Positions 18,656 to 27,267 of a stretch of DNA of 64,000 nucleotides are shown here, piece by piece (positions within the stretch are counted from its first letter, which is position 1; every line of letters starts with the position of its first letter). This DNA comes from Palsa-147 sp963771905 (GTDB lineage: Bacteria; Acidobacteriota; Terriglobia; Acidiferrales; UBA7541). A program made the position numbers and the translations under genes. The notes beneath the pieces were generated by a model that ran no database searches, was not told the DNA's origin, and saw nothing but the letters and a program-made list of their open reading frames with translations. The DNA lies in contig CAVYVI010000014.1 of the NCBI GenBank assembly GCA_963771905.1, positions 1 to 64,000 on the forward strand, read 5' to 3'.

Positions 18656-19546
18656 TCAGCCAGCGTGCCGCGCGATGGAGCCTGAACGCGAAGAACCGAC
18701 AAAGCCGCGCACCAGCGCGGCGATCTCATCCGCGGCCGTGTCCAATGCGAAATGCCCGCCGTCGACGATATGCACTTCGGCCTTCGGCACGTCGCGCCGG
18801 TAGGCATCCGGCTCCGATGGGTCGAACGAGAGTTCATACTTGCCCCAGATCACCAGCAGGCGCGGCTGGTTCTCGCGCATCCAGGCTTGCCACCTGGGGT
18901 AAGCGTCGACGTTAGTGCGGTAATCGTAGAAGAGGTCGCTTTGAATGTCCGCTTGTCCTGGCTGGTTGAGAAAATAATATTCATCGGTCCAGAGATCCGG
19001 GTCGTGGCGCTCGACGTTGGGATCGTCGCCGACGTGGCGTGCGCGCGTGGTCGGAAGCGAGAGAAGATTTGTGCGCAGCGCGCTTTCGTAGGTGGCGCGA
19101 TCCGCCCAGTAGGCGCGGCGCGTCTTCCAATTTGCGCCCAGGCCTTCGTTGTGCGCGACGGCGTCCTGGACGATGAGAGCTTCGGCGCGCTCCGGATGCG
19201 CCAGGATCATGCGGAAACCCACGGGGCCCCCGTAATCCTGCATGTACAGAGTGTAGCGCTGGAGCGCGAGCGCTTCGGTGAAGTGATTCATGATCTCGGC
19301 GTAATGATCGAAGGTGTAGGCGAATTTTTTTGGGTCCGGCCAGTCGCTGTGGCCGAAGCCCGGGTAGTCGGGCGCGACGAGATGGTAGTTGTCTGCAAGC
19401 CGTGTCAGCAGAGGCTCGAACATTCGCGAAGACGAGGGAAGTCCGTGGAGCAGGAGAAGCGTCGGCGCGTCTTTCGGGCCGGCCTCTCTGTAAAAGATGG
19501 AGAGCCCATCGATCTTTGTCGTGCGATAAAAAGTCGAATGTTGCAT
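18656..19546 (-). CDS. Alpha/beta hydrolase, haloalkane-dehalogenase/epoxide-hydrolase-like
   Basis: 296 residues. Oxyanion segment LLLHGLPSSS, nucleophile elbow MQDYGGP with Asp104 rather than serine, and the catalytic histidine in VDGGHFALD. An Asp nucleophile points to haloalkane dehalogenases, epoxide hydrolases or fluoroacetate dehalogenases rather than esterases. Lid helices lie at about residues 130-220. GGAAGG precedes the ATG. It is 31 bp from the alcohol dehydrogenase gene and likely in one operon with it and the upstream epoxide hydrolase. The physiological substrate is unknown. Confidence 0.87.
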   Translation of the reverse strand: MQHSTFYRTTKIDGLSIFYREAGPKDAPTLLLLHGLPSSSRMFEPLLTRLADNYHLVAPDYPGFGHSDWPDPKKFAYTFDHYAEIMNHFTEALALQRYTLYMQDYGGPVGFRMILAHPERAEALIVQDAVAHNEGLGANWKTRRAYWADRATYESALRTNLLSLPTTRARHVGDDPNVERHDPDLWTDEYYFLNQPGQADIQSDLFYDYRTNVDAYPRWQAWMRENQPRLLVIWGKYELSFDPSEPDAYRRDVPKAEVHIVDGGHFALDTAADEIAALVRGFVGSSRSGSIARHAG

Positions 19547-19577
19547 GGGGCCTTCCTTTCCTTGGTTTGGAGCAACT

Positions 19578-20612
19578 TCACATGGTCAGAACGACACGGA
19601 ATTGCGCGTTGCCGCTCAGCATGCGCGCGTAAGCCTCGGCCGCTTTTTCGAGCGGATAGGTTTCAATCATGGGACGCACGCCGGTAAGTTCGGCGAAGCG
19701 CAATGTGTCCTCGGAATCGGCTGGTGTTCCCGCGGCCCAGCCATGAATCGTCCGACATCCGGAAATGAGCTGTATCGGCGTGACTTCAATGGGATCAGTC
19801 GTCGCACCTATTACCATGAGCTCGCCGTTCGGTGCCAAACCGTCGATCAGCTCGGACATCGCTTTCGAGCTTGGGGCTGTCGCCAGAATTACCTGTGCGC
19901 CGCCGAGTTTCTGCAATTCGTCCGCTGCCTTCGTCGCTTTGCTGTCGATGTAGACGTTCGCCCCGAGTTTCTTTGCGAGCGCCGCGTTTTCGGGGCCGCG
20001 CCCGATAGCCGCGACCTTATAACCAAACTTGTTCGCGAATTGAATTCCGAGGTGACCCAGGCCGCCGATACCCAGCACGGCAACAAGGTCGCCGGGCATT
20101 GCGCCGCTGTGGCGCAGGGCGTTGTAGGTGGTGATACCGGCGCAGAGGAGCGGTGCTGCCTCCACGTCGCTGAGGCTGTCGGGGATCGCCGCCAGAGCCT
20201 CCACGGGAGCCAACATGTATTGCTGGTAGCCGCCGTCATAACTGATTCCCGAAATTTTCAGATTGCGGCAATTGCGAAAATCTCCGCGCCGGCATGAGAT
20301 ACACGTATTGTCGTGGCCGCCGTGCCAGCCGACACCGACGCGTTGCCCCTTCTTCCATGCGGAAACACCCGCACCGAGTTCATCAATGATGCCCGCGACT
20401 TCGTGTCCTGGAACGCGGGGATACTCAATTCCGGGCCACCCGCCTTCTTTCGTTAGCACGTCACTGTGGCAGACGCCGCAGGCTTGGACCTTGATGCGCA
20501 CCTCACCTGCGCCCGGCTTAGGAATCTCGCGCTCGACGATCTGGAAATCTGCTCCCGCCTTGGGAACCTGCGCGACCTTCATTGGGGCTACCGCGACTTT
20601 TGTCGTTGCCAT
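19578..20612 (-). CDS. Zinc-dependent alcohol dehydrogenase (MDR family)
   Basis: 344 residues with AGGAGA before the ATG. Catalytic zinc ligands are in CGVCHSD and PGHEVAG. The structural-zinc segment reads DNTCISCRRGDFRNC, with Asp where the first of four Cys is usual. The Rossmann fingerprint GIGGLGHLG and the absence of the cofactor-2'-phosphate basic patch suggest NAD(H). Closest in pattern to AdhP/AdhA-type alcohol dehydrogenases. Situated between the RidA-like and hydrolase genes on the same strand. Confidence 0.9.
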   Translation of the reverse strand: MATTKVAVAPMKVAQVPKAGADFQIVEREIPKPGAGEVRIKVQACGVCHSDVLTKEGGWPGIEYPRVPGHEVAGIIDELGAGVSAWKKGQRVGVGWHGGHDNTCISCRRGDFRNCRNLKISGISYDGGYQQYMLAPVEALAAIPDSLSDVEAAPLLCAGITTYNALRHSGAMPGDLVAVLGIGGLGHLGIQFANKFGYKVAAIGRGPENAALAKKLGANVYIDSKATKAADELQKLGGAQVILATAPSSKAMSELIDGLAPNGELMVIGATTDPIEVTPIQLISGCRTIHGWAAGTPADSEDTLRFAELTGVRPMIETYPLEKAAEAYARMLSGNAQFRVVLTM

Positions 20613-20694
20613 AAATTCTCCTATGAATTTTCAGCGAATGTTGAAAAGCACTGACTGCTACTGGCGAGGCGAGCGAGCATTGCTCGCCCCACCT

Positions 20695-21207
20695 TTACTG
20701 CGCAACCTCGAAAATAACTTCCAGCTCGACCGGCGTGCCGAGGGGAAGGCTTGCGACGCCATACACCGAGCGGCAAGGGTTCTTCTCTCTTCCAAAGACA
20801 TTTTGCAGCAACTCCGAAGCGGCGTCAGCGACTTTCGGCTGATCGCGGAAATCTCCCGAAGTGGCCACCGAAACGCTGAGCCGGACGACCCGTGTAATTT
20901 TGTCGAGCGACCCCAAATGCTGCCGAGCGACAGCAAGGACGTTGAGCGCCGCGAGGTGAGCCGCCTTCCACCCCGCTTCCACATCGAGTTCCGCGCCGAC
21001 GCGCCCTACGAATTTCGCCCCGTGGCCTTCCGTCGGAAGCATCCCGGTCAGAAAAAGCAGATTGCCCGTCTGCACCGCTTCCGCATACATGCCGAACGGC
21101 TCAGGCGGTGCCGGGAGCTTGATGCCAAGTTCTTGCAACCGCCGCTCGGCGCTGGCCGGCCGAGAGACTTCGCGGGTTGCCATTTGCTGTTTCGCGCTCG
21201 AGTTCAT
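20695..21207 (-). CDS. RidA/YjgF/TdcF-family protein
   Basis: 170 residues. The RidA-like core begins at about residue 25 (LGIKLPAPPEPFGMYAEAV) and includes NLLFLTGMLP, VARQHLGSLDKITRV and CRSVYGVASLPLGTPVELEVIFEV. The usual substrate-binding Arg of canonical RidA aligns with the Arg in NPCRSVYG. It is longer than canonical RidA (about 130) at the N-terminus and belongs to the 'Rid2/endoribonuclease L-PSP-like' subset. It probably hydrolyses reactive enamine/imine intermediates, but many members have unknown substrates. AGGAG upstream supports the ATG at 21207. Confidence 0.85.
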   Translation of the reverse strand: MNSSAKQQMATREVSRPASAERRLQELGIKLPAPPEPFGMYAEAVQTGNLLFLTGMLPTEGHGAKFVGRVGAELDVEAGWKAAHLAALNVLAVARQHLGSLDKITRVVRLSVSVATSGDFRDQPKVADAASELLQNVFGREKNPCRSVYGVASLPLGTPVELEVIFEVAQ

Positions 21208-21300
21208 TTACCTCTGCTCCTATTCGATCTGATTGGATGCCGCCACATGTCGCGTGGAAGCACGGCGCGCACAACGTGCGCGCCGCCCACCTTTCTGCAA

Positions 21301-22641
21301 CTAGCGCAGTGATTTGAATGACGCGCGGAGCTCTTCGGAGAACACCTGCGGCTGTTCCCAGGCCGCGAAGTGGCCGCCTTTGGGGAGCCGGTTGTAGTAA
21401 ATCAGTTTGGGATAGGCTTTCTCTGTCCAACTCCGCGGCGCTTGATAGATCTCGTCCGGAAAGGCGCTCACGGCAACCGGGATGGTGACGTTCCTGACGT
21501 CGAAAAAGCCACCCTTGTATTCCCAATAGAGACGAGCCGACGAGACCGCCGTGTTTGTCAACCAGTAGAGCGTAACGTTTTCGAGGATGTCGTCTCGCGT
21601 CAGGCCCTCGGGCTGACCGTCGAAGACGCGTGCGATGAGCGCGTAGCTGGCTGCATCGTGATCAAGGATCCACCCCGCGAGACCCACCGGAGAATCCGCG
21701 ATTCCGTATAGCGTCTGCGGGCGGTTCGCGCTCTCGATGGCGTAGCCAAGGCCGTGCTTATAGAAAAAGGCTAGCTGGTTGTACGCGCGCAGTTGGTCGG
21801 CTGAGAGATTGGACGGCGGCGGAGCCCCGGCAAGCGCAGCCTTGTCAATGTCGGCTGGAACGGTGGCCGCCATGTTGGTGTGCATGCCGAGCAATTCCGG
21901 AGGCGCCTTCAGAGCCATCAGCTCCGTGACACAATTTCCCCAATCGCCGCCTTGGGCCACATATCGCGTGTATCCGAGCCGCTTCATCAGCAGGATCCAC
22001 GCACGTGCGATGCGGTCCGGGTCCCAGCCGGTCATGGTCGGTTTGCCTGAAAACCCGTAGCCCGGCAGCGAAGGGATCACTACGTCGAAAGCGTCGTCCG
22101 CCCTGCCGCCATAGGCAGTGGGATCGGTGAGCGGCCCGATGATCTTCAGCTGCTCAATGATCGATCCCGGCCACCCGTGCGTGATGATGATCGGCAAAGC
22201 ATTCGCATTTTTCGAACGGACATGAATGAAGTGAATATCGAGTCCGTCTATGTTTGTTACGAATTGTGGCAGGGCGTTCAGCCTCGCCTCCACCTTTCGC
22301 CAGTCGTAATCGGTCGCCCAATAGTGCGCGAGCCTCTGCATGGTCGCGAGTTGGACGCCTTGCGTCGCATCACTGACCAATTCCCGCTCAGGCCACTTGG
22401 CCGCCGCGATCCGCCGGCGAAGATCGGCGAGGTCCGCGTCCGGAAAACTGATGTGGAACGGGCGGATTGACGTGTCGTCGGCCGCTGTGCCCGCCTTCGC
22501 GGGAATCGCGGCCGCACCTGCCGAGGATGAGTTGCTGGCGTGTGCTTTCGCGGAAGCCATCATGCCAAACTCAGCGGCAGCGAGGCTCATAGCCGCTTTA
22601 CCCAAAAAGCGGCGGCGATCATTGTTAATTTCTTCGGGCAT
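21301..22641 (-). CDS. Epoxide hydrolase (EHN-domain alpha/beta hydrolase) with Tat signal
   Basis: 446 residues from the ATG at 22641, which has AGGAGA about 7 nt upstream; a TTG at 22659 gives six more residues without support. A twin-arginine signal with RRRFLGKAA then a hydrophobic stretch ending AKAHA predicts folded export. The EHN domain follows (PFHISFPDADLADLRRRI), then the hydrolase core: oxyanion HGWPGSI and nucleophile Asp in AQGGDWGN; the catalytic His is probably in PKGGHFAAWEQP. Epoxide hydrolases open epoxides to diols. First gene of the minus-strand run down to 17984. Confidence 0.9.
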   Translation of the reverse strand: MPEEINNDRRRFLGKAAMSLAAAEFGMMASAKAHASNSSSAGAAAIPAKAGTAADDTSIRPFHISFPDADLADLRRRIAAAKWPERELVSDATQGVQLATMQRLAHYWATDYDWRKVEARLNALPQFVTNIDGLDIHFIHVRSKNANALPIIITHGWPGSIIEQLKIIGPLTDPTAYGGRADDAFDVVIPSLPGYGFSGKPTMTGWDPDRIARAWILLMKRLGYTRYVAQGGDWGNCVTELMALKAPPELLGMHTNMAATVPADIDKAALAGAPPPSNLSADQLRAYNQLAFFYKHGLGYAIESANRPQTLYGIADSPVGLAGWILDHDAASYALIARVFDGQPEGLTRDDILENVTLYWLTNTAVSSARLYWEYKGGFFDVRNVTIPVAVSAFPDEIYQAPRSWTEKAYPKLIYYNRLPKGGHFAAWEQPQVFSEELRASFKSLR

Positions 22642-23150
22642 TTTTTCTCTCCTATTCAATTCAAAGTAAGTTGCGAAAAACGGGGCCCATCGTTCCGCGA
22701 TGCGTCCCCATTCACCGGACTTGAGTGCTGATGCCGGTCGAGAGCAGTTTGGCTGGGGAATGCCTGTGAGGTATTTACGGCAGTTGTGACGTACAGTTGC
22801 TCGGCCCGTGCGCCAGCAGACGCGGTCGAAGAAGTTGCAGATGCTTCGGCGCGCAATCCATTGACGGCAAGATGCTCCGGTTCATTCTGGAGCGGCGTCG
22901 GCCTTGTAGTGTTTGTCATAATGCGGCCGTTCATCCGTCAATAGCGAAGGCACGCGAGTATAAGGCGGTTCTGGGTCCAAGCAAGTTAATTGATTGTGAG
23001 AAGAGAATTCGGTGAGACCGTGGGCTGGTAAAGCCGGAGCACTGACCGTGTGGAGTTTATTCCCAGCGCGAGTGAGCAATGAATGGTGTTGGCGAAGATC
23101 GAATTCAGGAAGTAGTGATCGGCGGGAGTCACGAGGGCGAGCGGGTGTTC
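22642..23150. other. Intergenic region, about 510 bp
   Basis: Lies between the divergent epoxide hydrolase gene and an AraC-family remnant. It must hold the promoter of the hydrolase run. Open frames on both strands here (for example a 92-codon frame at 22656-22934) have no family features or ribosome sites. It may be decayed 5' sequence of the lost AraC-family gene. Confidence 0.45.
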
Positions 23151-23450
23151 GCGGGCCAGGGGGTATCGCGCTGCGACGAGATAGCGGACTGAACCGGGAT
23201 GAGCGTTCGGAATTTCGAGCGCGTGTTCACGCGCGAGCTGGAAAAAACGCCATCCCGCTATGTTTTGCAAATGCGAGCCGAAGCTGCGCGCCGGCAGCTG
23301 GAGAGAACGGATCAAGGGCTTAAACAAATTGCTGCCGCCTGCGGATTCGCCAGTACGGATTCGATGCGACGTGCGTTCCTGCGATCCGTGGGAACCACGG
23401 CCTGCAAGTATCGCCGTCAGCTCCTCTATGGTCCTGAAAGGCACGCTTAG
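23151..23450 (+). pseudogene. Remnant of a GlxA-type AraC-family transcription regulator
   Basis: From the ATG at 23199, 83 residues give a good AraC HTH half: MSVRNFERVF, ELEKTPSRYVLQMRAEAA, LKQIAAACGFASTDSMRRAF. The family signature continues upstream in the same frame (RCDEIAD, then a stop at about 23190, then TGMSVRNF), so the stop interrupts a helix-turn-helix that should be continuous. The N-terminal DJ-1/PfpI-like domain (about 200 residues) is not recognisable. This looks like a decayed gene rather than a small regulator. An intact single-domain protein starting at 23199 cannot be excluded but would lack the first HTH. Confidence 0.65.
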
Positions 23451-23473
23451 TAGGAGGAAGCGAGGAGAGTGCG

Positions 23474-25217
23474 TTACGGCGCGGTGGCGCCGGAGTCGTG
23501 GAGGATGATGGCGTCGGAGGTCCAGGCGTTGGTCAGCACCCCGAGGCGCTTGCCGTCGGGAGATACGCTTACGTATCCCGGAATCTGACCCGAAACCACG
23601 GAGGCGATTTCAAGGATCTTTTCATCGCTCCCATCGGGATTGATCGAGAGCAGACGATATTTGCCCGCTTCGGGATCGTTGGCGCGAACGAAAAAGATGC
23701 GCTTTCCTCCGGGGGAGAAGTCGATTTGGCTGTCGATGTCGCGGACGATTTCGTCGGGAGATCCGCCGAGGACGGGAAGCCGATAGAGATTGTAGGCGCC
23801 GCCGACGCCGTTTTGCGCCCGCCTGAAATAAATGTAATTGCTGTCGGGGGAAAATCTCAGGTCGAAGGGATATACGGAAGACGGGGCAAGGATCTGGGTG
23901 TTGCTGGAAGTCGCGATATTTCGGAGCCAAAGACTCTCGAGCTTGTTGCCCGATCTCACGGTGAGGACATATTTCCCATCCGGAGAAATCGCTGATCCCC
24001 AGACGTCGCCCGTAAAGGTGATTTGAGTGACGGAGAAATTCTGGAAAGGAATCGGCGCGGCGCGATGCAGGAGTTCGAACGCCAAGTAGGCGCCTGCGCC
24101 GGCGAGGGCGAGAACAAAGAGCAGGATGGCAGCAAGCCCGAATTTGTGCTCGCGGGCGACGGCGACGACGGAAGTAGAGCCCGAGGCGATGTGGGCGCTC
24201 GAGGCGAGGGCGACAGAGGCGGCGCTGGGCTGCGCGGAGGAGAGAGCGGCGGGCGAACCGACGGCGCTCGGAGAAGATGGCGTCGAGCCGGAAGCGGGCG
24301 ATTCCACCGATGAGGAAATCCGGCGGCTGGAGTCGGCGTCGCGGCGGAGACATTTGAGATCGGCGCGCATATCCGCCGCGTGCTGGTAGCGAACGTCGCG
24401 ATCCTTCTCGAGGGCCTTGCCGATGATTTCCTCGAGCTTTTCCGGAACCTCGGGATTGAGGCGAACGGGCGGGACGGGTATGCGATTGAGAATCGCGTCG
24501 TGAAGGACCGCCGTGCTCGTTCCACTGAAGGGCATTCGCCCGGTGGCCATTTCGTAAAGCACGGCGCCGAACGAGAACAAATCCGTGCGCGGATCGAGCG
24601 GCTCGCCGCGCGCCTGCTCCGGCGACATGTAGGCTACGGTGCCGACGGCGGTGCCGGGACTCGTGAGCAATTCTTCGGCGGTTTCCGTGGGGCTTGCCGA
24701 GACGCCGGCGCGTTCCGCTGCGCGACTAGGCGCCAGCTTGGCGAGCCCGAAATCGAGAACTTTGGCGTGGCCGCGCGCGGTGACAAAAATGTTCGCAGGC
24801 TTGATGTCGCGGTGGATGATGCCTTGCGTGTGCGCGACGTCCAACGCGTCGCTGATCTGCATGCCTAGATCGAGCACCTGTTCGAGCGGAAGCGGCGCGC
24901 CACCGATGCGATGTTTCAGGGTCTGGCCGTCCAGAAATTCCATGGCGATGAAGCGCCGGGCCCTCGTGCTCGCTGATTTCGTAGATGGTGCAGATATTCG
25001 GATGGTTCAGAGCCGATGCGGCTTGCGCTTCGCGCTCGAAACGGGCGAGAGCTTGAGGATCTTGCGCCACGTCGTCGGGCAGAAACTTGAGGGCAACGAA
25101 GCGATGAAGGCTGACGTCCTCGGCTTTATAGACGATGCCCATGCCGCCGCCGCCCAGTTTGTCGACGATGCGGTAGTGCGAGATGGTTTGGCCAATCATC
25201 GGCAGAGGCAGGGGCAA
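23474..25217 (-). pseudogene. Ser/Thr protein kinase with TolB/WD40-like propeller, frameshifted and shortened
   Basis: Two overlapping frames together encode one kinase. The first (from ATG 25217) gives the glycine loop LGGGGMGIVYKAED, the lysine in FVALKFLP and HPNICTIYEISEHEG. The frame is then lost, and the second frame continues EFLDGQTL, HRDIKPANIFV, VLDFGLAKL and MSPEQARGEPLDPRTD. The switch lies in a GGGCCC run at about 24956-24963, where one extra base explains it. A membrane helix follows (ILLFVLALAGAGAYLAF) and then a WD40/TolB-like propeller with repeats such as AISPDGKYVL and RFSPDSNYIYF. The propeller stops after roughly half the blades of typical 850-900-residue Acidobacteriota relatives. 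Either a real decaying gene or a one-base sequence error plus a natural short form. Confidence 0.82.
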
Positions 25218-25537
25218 TCTTAGGTTCCGCGTTCAATCAAGTCAACGTATCGGGAGGTCGTGTCCCGCGGCGCCAGTGTGACGCGTGAGCGGACACAGGC
25301 AATCTCGTCGGTTTACGATAGGGCCTCCGCTTCAGGTACTGCCATCGTCGCTGCTTCGGAGACCTCAGGGCTTGGGTTGCGGGGGTGGGAATCGACATCA
25401 AGATTCTGCCCCACGTCGCCGTTCGAGCCATTCAGCTCGACTATTTGCTCACACATTTCAATTCGAGTACGCAGCGCCAGCCGCACGCGTCAGCGGGAAT
25501 CGTTCTAACCTTCTGATCGCCCGGAGGAATTCATCCT
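25218..25537. other. Intergenic region, 320 bp
   Basis: Between the start of the kinase gene and the end of the M48-like gene, both on the minus strand. It should hold the kinase promoter. No RNA gene, hairpin with T-tract or credible small gene was seen. Confidence 0.45.
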
Positions 25538-27100
25538 TCAATGCTTGTCTGTCTTGTCGGGAGCGGCGTCACGCACAATTAGAGACGGCATGTAGGGGCT
25601 CAGGCGGAACGGTTGGCGTTCATGGCCGGCGGCCAGAGAGATCGGCTCGGCCGTCATGAATTGAACTTCGTCGCTCCAAGGATCGAGATCGATCCGCGAG
25701 CCCAATGGTAAGGCCGCGATGGGCTGACCTTTCCCCGTGGCAGGAACAGCCGCGACACCCGTCCATTGCTTTGCGAGTGGCACTTCGCTGGCTACTTCCG
25801 GACTGATCAGATTCGAAAGCGTTCTTGCGTCCGAATCGATGAGCCCAAAGAAAAGAACAGCGGTGCCCATCTTGTCTTTGTAGGGAGATTTTTCGAGCAG
25901 CTCGCGCGCTTTCACATTGGCAGCTTCTTCTGCATGGGGATCGAGCGCCAAGCCGAAATGATTGAAGCTGTCTTCCGGAGGAAGGACGGTCCACCGATTC
26001 ACCGCGCCAAGATCGCCGAGCGCGTTTCCGTTCAGGATGTGCCCGAGTTGGTGGGCCACCACCACGGCCAGGCTCGCTTCGTCCGGCAAGACATCGAGCA
26101 GCCCACGACTGATCACGAGTGTATGACCTACCGTGAACGATTCGAGCGTGGAGGTAAGCAGCGTGCGGCAATCCACGTCCGGTTCAATGTCCAGATTGTT
26201 GGTCACTTCGAAATTGTTGACGACGGTGCAGACAACCTTGTCGACCGATCCCACGGGAGCCAGCAAACCGGCGGTTTCCATACTGTCCATCACCATGGCT
26301 TCCGTTTCGCGCTCCCGGGCGCGTTCGCTCGCCTCTGCCGAGCGATCTACATCTCCGACGCGCTTCGAGTTATAGCCCCACAGCCGCACCTGCGCTTGAA
26401 AGCGAACATGGTGAAGGAACATGTCCCCGGCTTCGGCTTCCGCGGCATAAACGTAGTCGGGCACCCAGACGCCAGGGGCAACGTTGACGCGCCAGCTATC
26501 ATAACGGAGTCGAAAACCCTTGGGATGTTCACCGGGAACGAGTCCACCGTTAATCCGGACGATCGTGTAGGTCTGGTCTTCAACCCAAATTCGCCCCGCA
26601 AAATGATCTCCACGAACGCTTGATAGTGGGGTCACGTCAAAGACCAGGCAGCGAACCTTACCGAGGAACTCGCGACGCACATAGTCCAGATGATAGTGCT
26701 GGCGGTCAAAGTCCTCCGAATCCAGAGAGGTTGTGCGCGAGAAGCCATCCAGGACAGATTCTTTGGGGAAGACGTCACTAAGGCCACCCAACTTCGCTTC
26801 ATGATGCTTTTCCTTGTTCCCTTTCGATGGTTCTTGAGCCGTTCCCAGACCGAGCGTGGCGTTTCCCAAGAAGTAATGATCGGTGGCCAGCGCCGAGCCC
26901 GGATTATTGTCCGAGCCTAAATCCTGGACGTAGACCTCGATAACCGGCTGGTACTGACGCAGCGTCTTTACTTCGTCGCCTTCACGTTGGAAGATGCGGT
27001 CGATTACCGTGTCCACCGCAACTTGTTGCGCATGAGTCCCACGGCCAGTCACGCCAGCAACGAGTGCTATGAGTGACAAAAAGATTGCTAGCCTTCGCAT
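25538..27100 (-). CDS. Secreted protein with degenerate M48-metalloprotease-like domain
   Basis: 520 residues from the ATG at 27100, chosen because GGAGA precedes it and a signal peptide starts there (MRRLAIFLSLIALVAG to THAQ); the open frame extends 99 codons further up without meaning. The N-terminal half (about 40-250) is beta-rich and resembles secreted outer-membrane-lipoprotein-like domains (GRIWVEDQTYTIVRINGG). At 325-360 it reads ISRGLLDVLPDEASLAVVVA then HQLGHIL: the M48 signature with the HExxH glutamate replaced by Gln351. Zinc could still bind through His350/His354, but peptidase activity is doubtful. A shared 49-bp element lies upstream. Confidence 0.78.
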   Translation of the reverse strand: MRRLAIFLSLIALVAGVTGRGTHAQQVAVDTVIDRIFQREGDEVKTLRQYQPVIEVYVQDLGSDNNPGSALATDHYFLGNATLGLGTAQEPSKGNKEKHHEAKLGGLSDVFPKESVLDGFSRTTSLDSEDFDRQHYHLDYVRREFLGKVRCLVFDVTPLSSVRGDHFAGRIWVEDQTYTIVRINGGLVPGEHPKGFRLRYDSWRVNVAPGVWVPDYVYAAEAEAGDMFLHHVRFQAQVRLWGYNSKRVGDVDRSAEASERARERETEAMVMDSMETAGLLAPVGSVDKVVCTVVNNFEVTNNLDIEPDVDCRTLLTSTLESFTVGHTLVISRGLLDVLPDEASLAVVVAHQLGHILNGNALGDLGAVNRWTVLPPEDSFNHFGLALDPHAEEAANVKARELLEKSPYKDKMGTAVLFFGLIDSDARTLSNLISPEVASEVPLAKQWTGVAAVPATGKGQPIAALPLGSRIDLDPWSDEVQFMTAEPISLAAGHERQPFRLSPYMPSLIVRDAAPDKTDKH

Positions 27101-27160
27101 GATTTCTCCAAGAGGGAAGTCATAGAAGTATGCTCTCATACGAATCAAAGTTTGCAATAC

Positions 27161-27209
27161 GGACTTCCGGCTCGCACATCGTATGTCTCTCCTGCCCTGG
27201 ACACAACGA
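27161..27209 (-). repeat. 49-bp upstream element, copy 1
   Basis: Matches 32042-32090 at 36 of 49 positions without gaps by hand alignment. The best-kept parts are GGACTTC at one end and GGACACAACGA at the other (plus-strand sense). It lies 60 nt upstream of the start of the M48-like gene; the second copy lies 49 nt upstream of the GH30 gene start, in the same orientation. It could be a shared promoter, leader or operator element. Confidence 0.6.
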
Positions 27210-27267
27210 TTTTGGGCGTCTGATCCAGACGTGAGCCACAGATGATGGATTTGGTTGGTGTCCCGGA

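Noticed and set aside
22656..22934. 92-codon minus-strand open frame before the epoxide hydrolase
   Set aside because: No ribosome site, no family features and Ser/Thr/Ala-rich composition typical of random frames.
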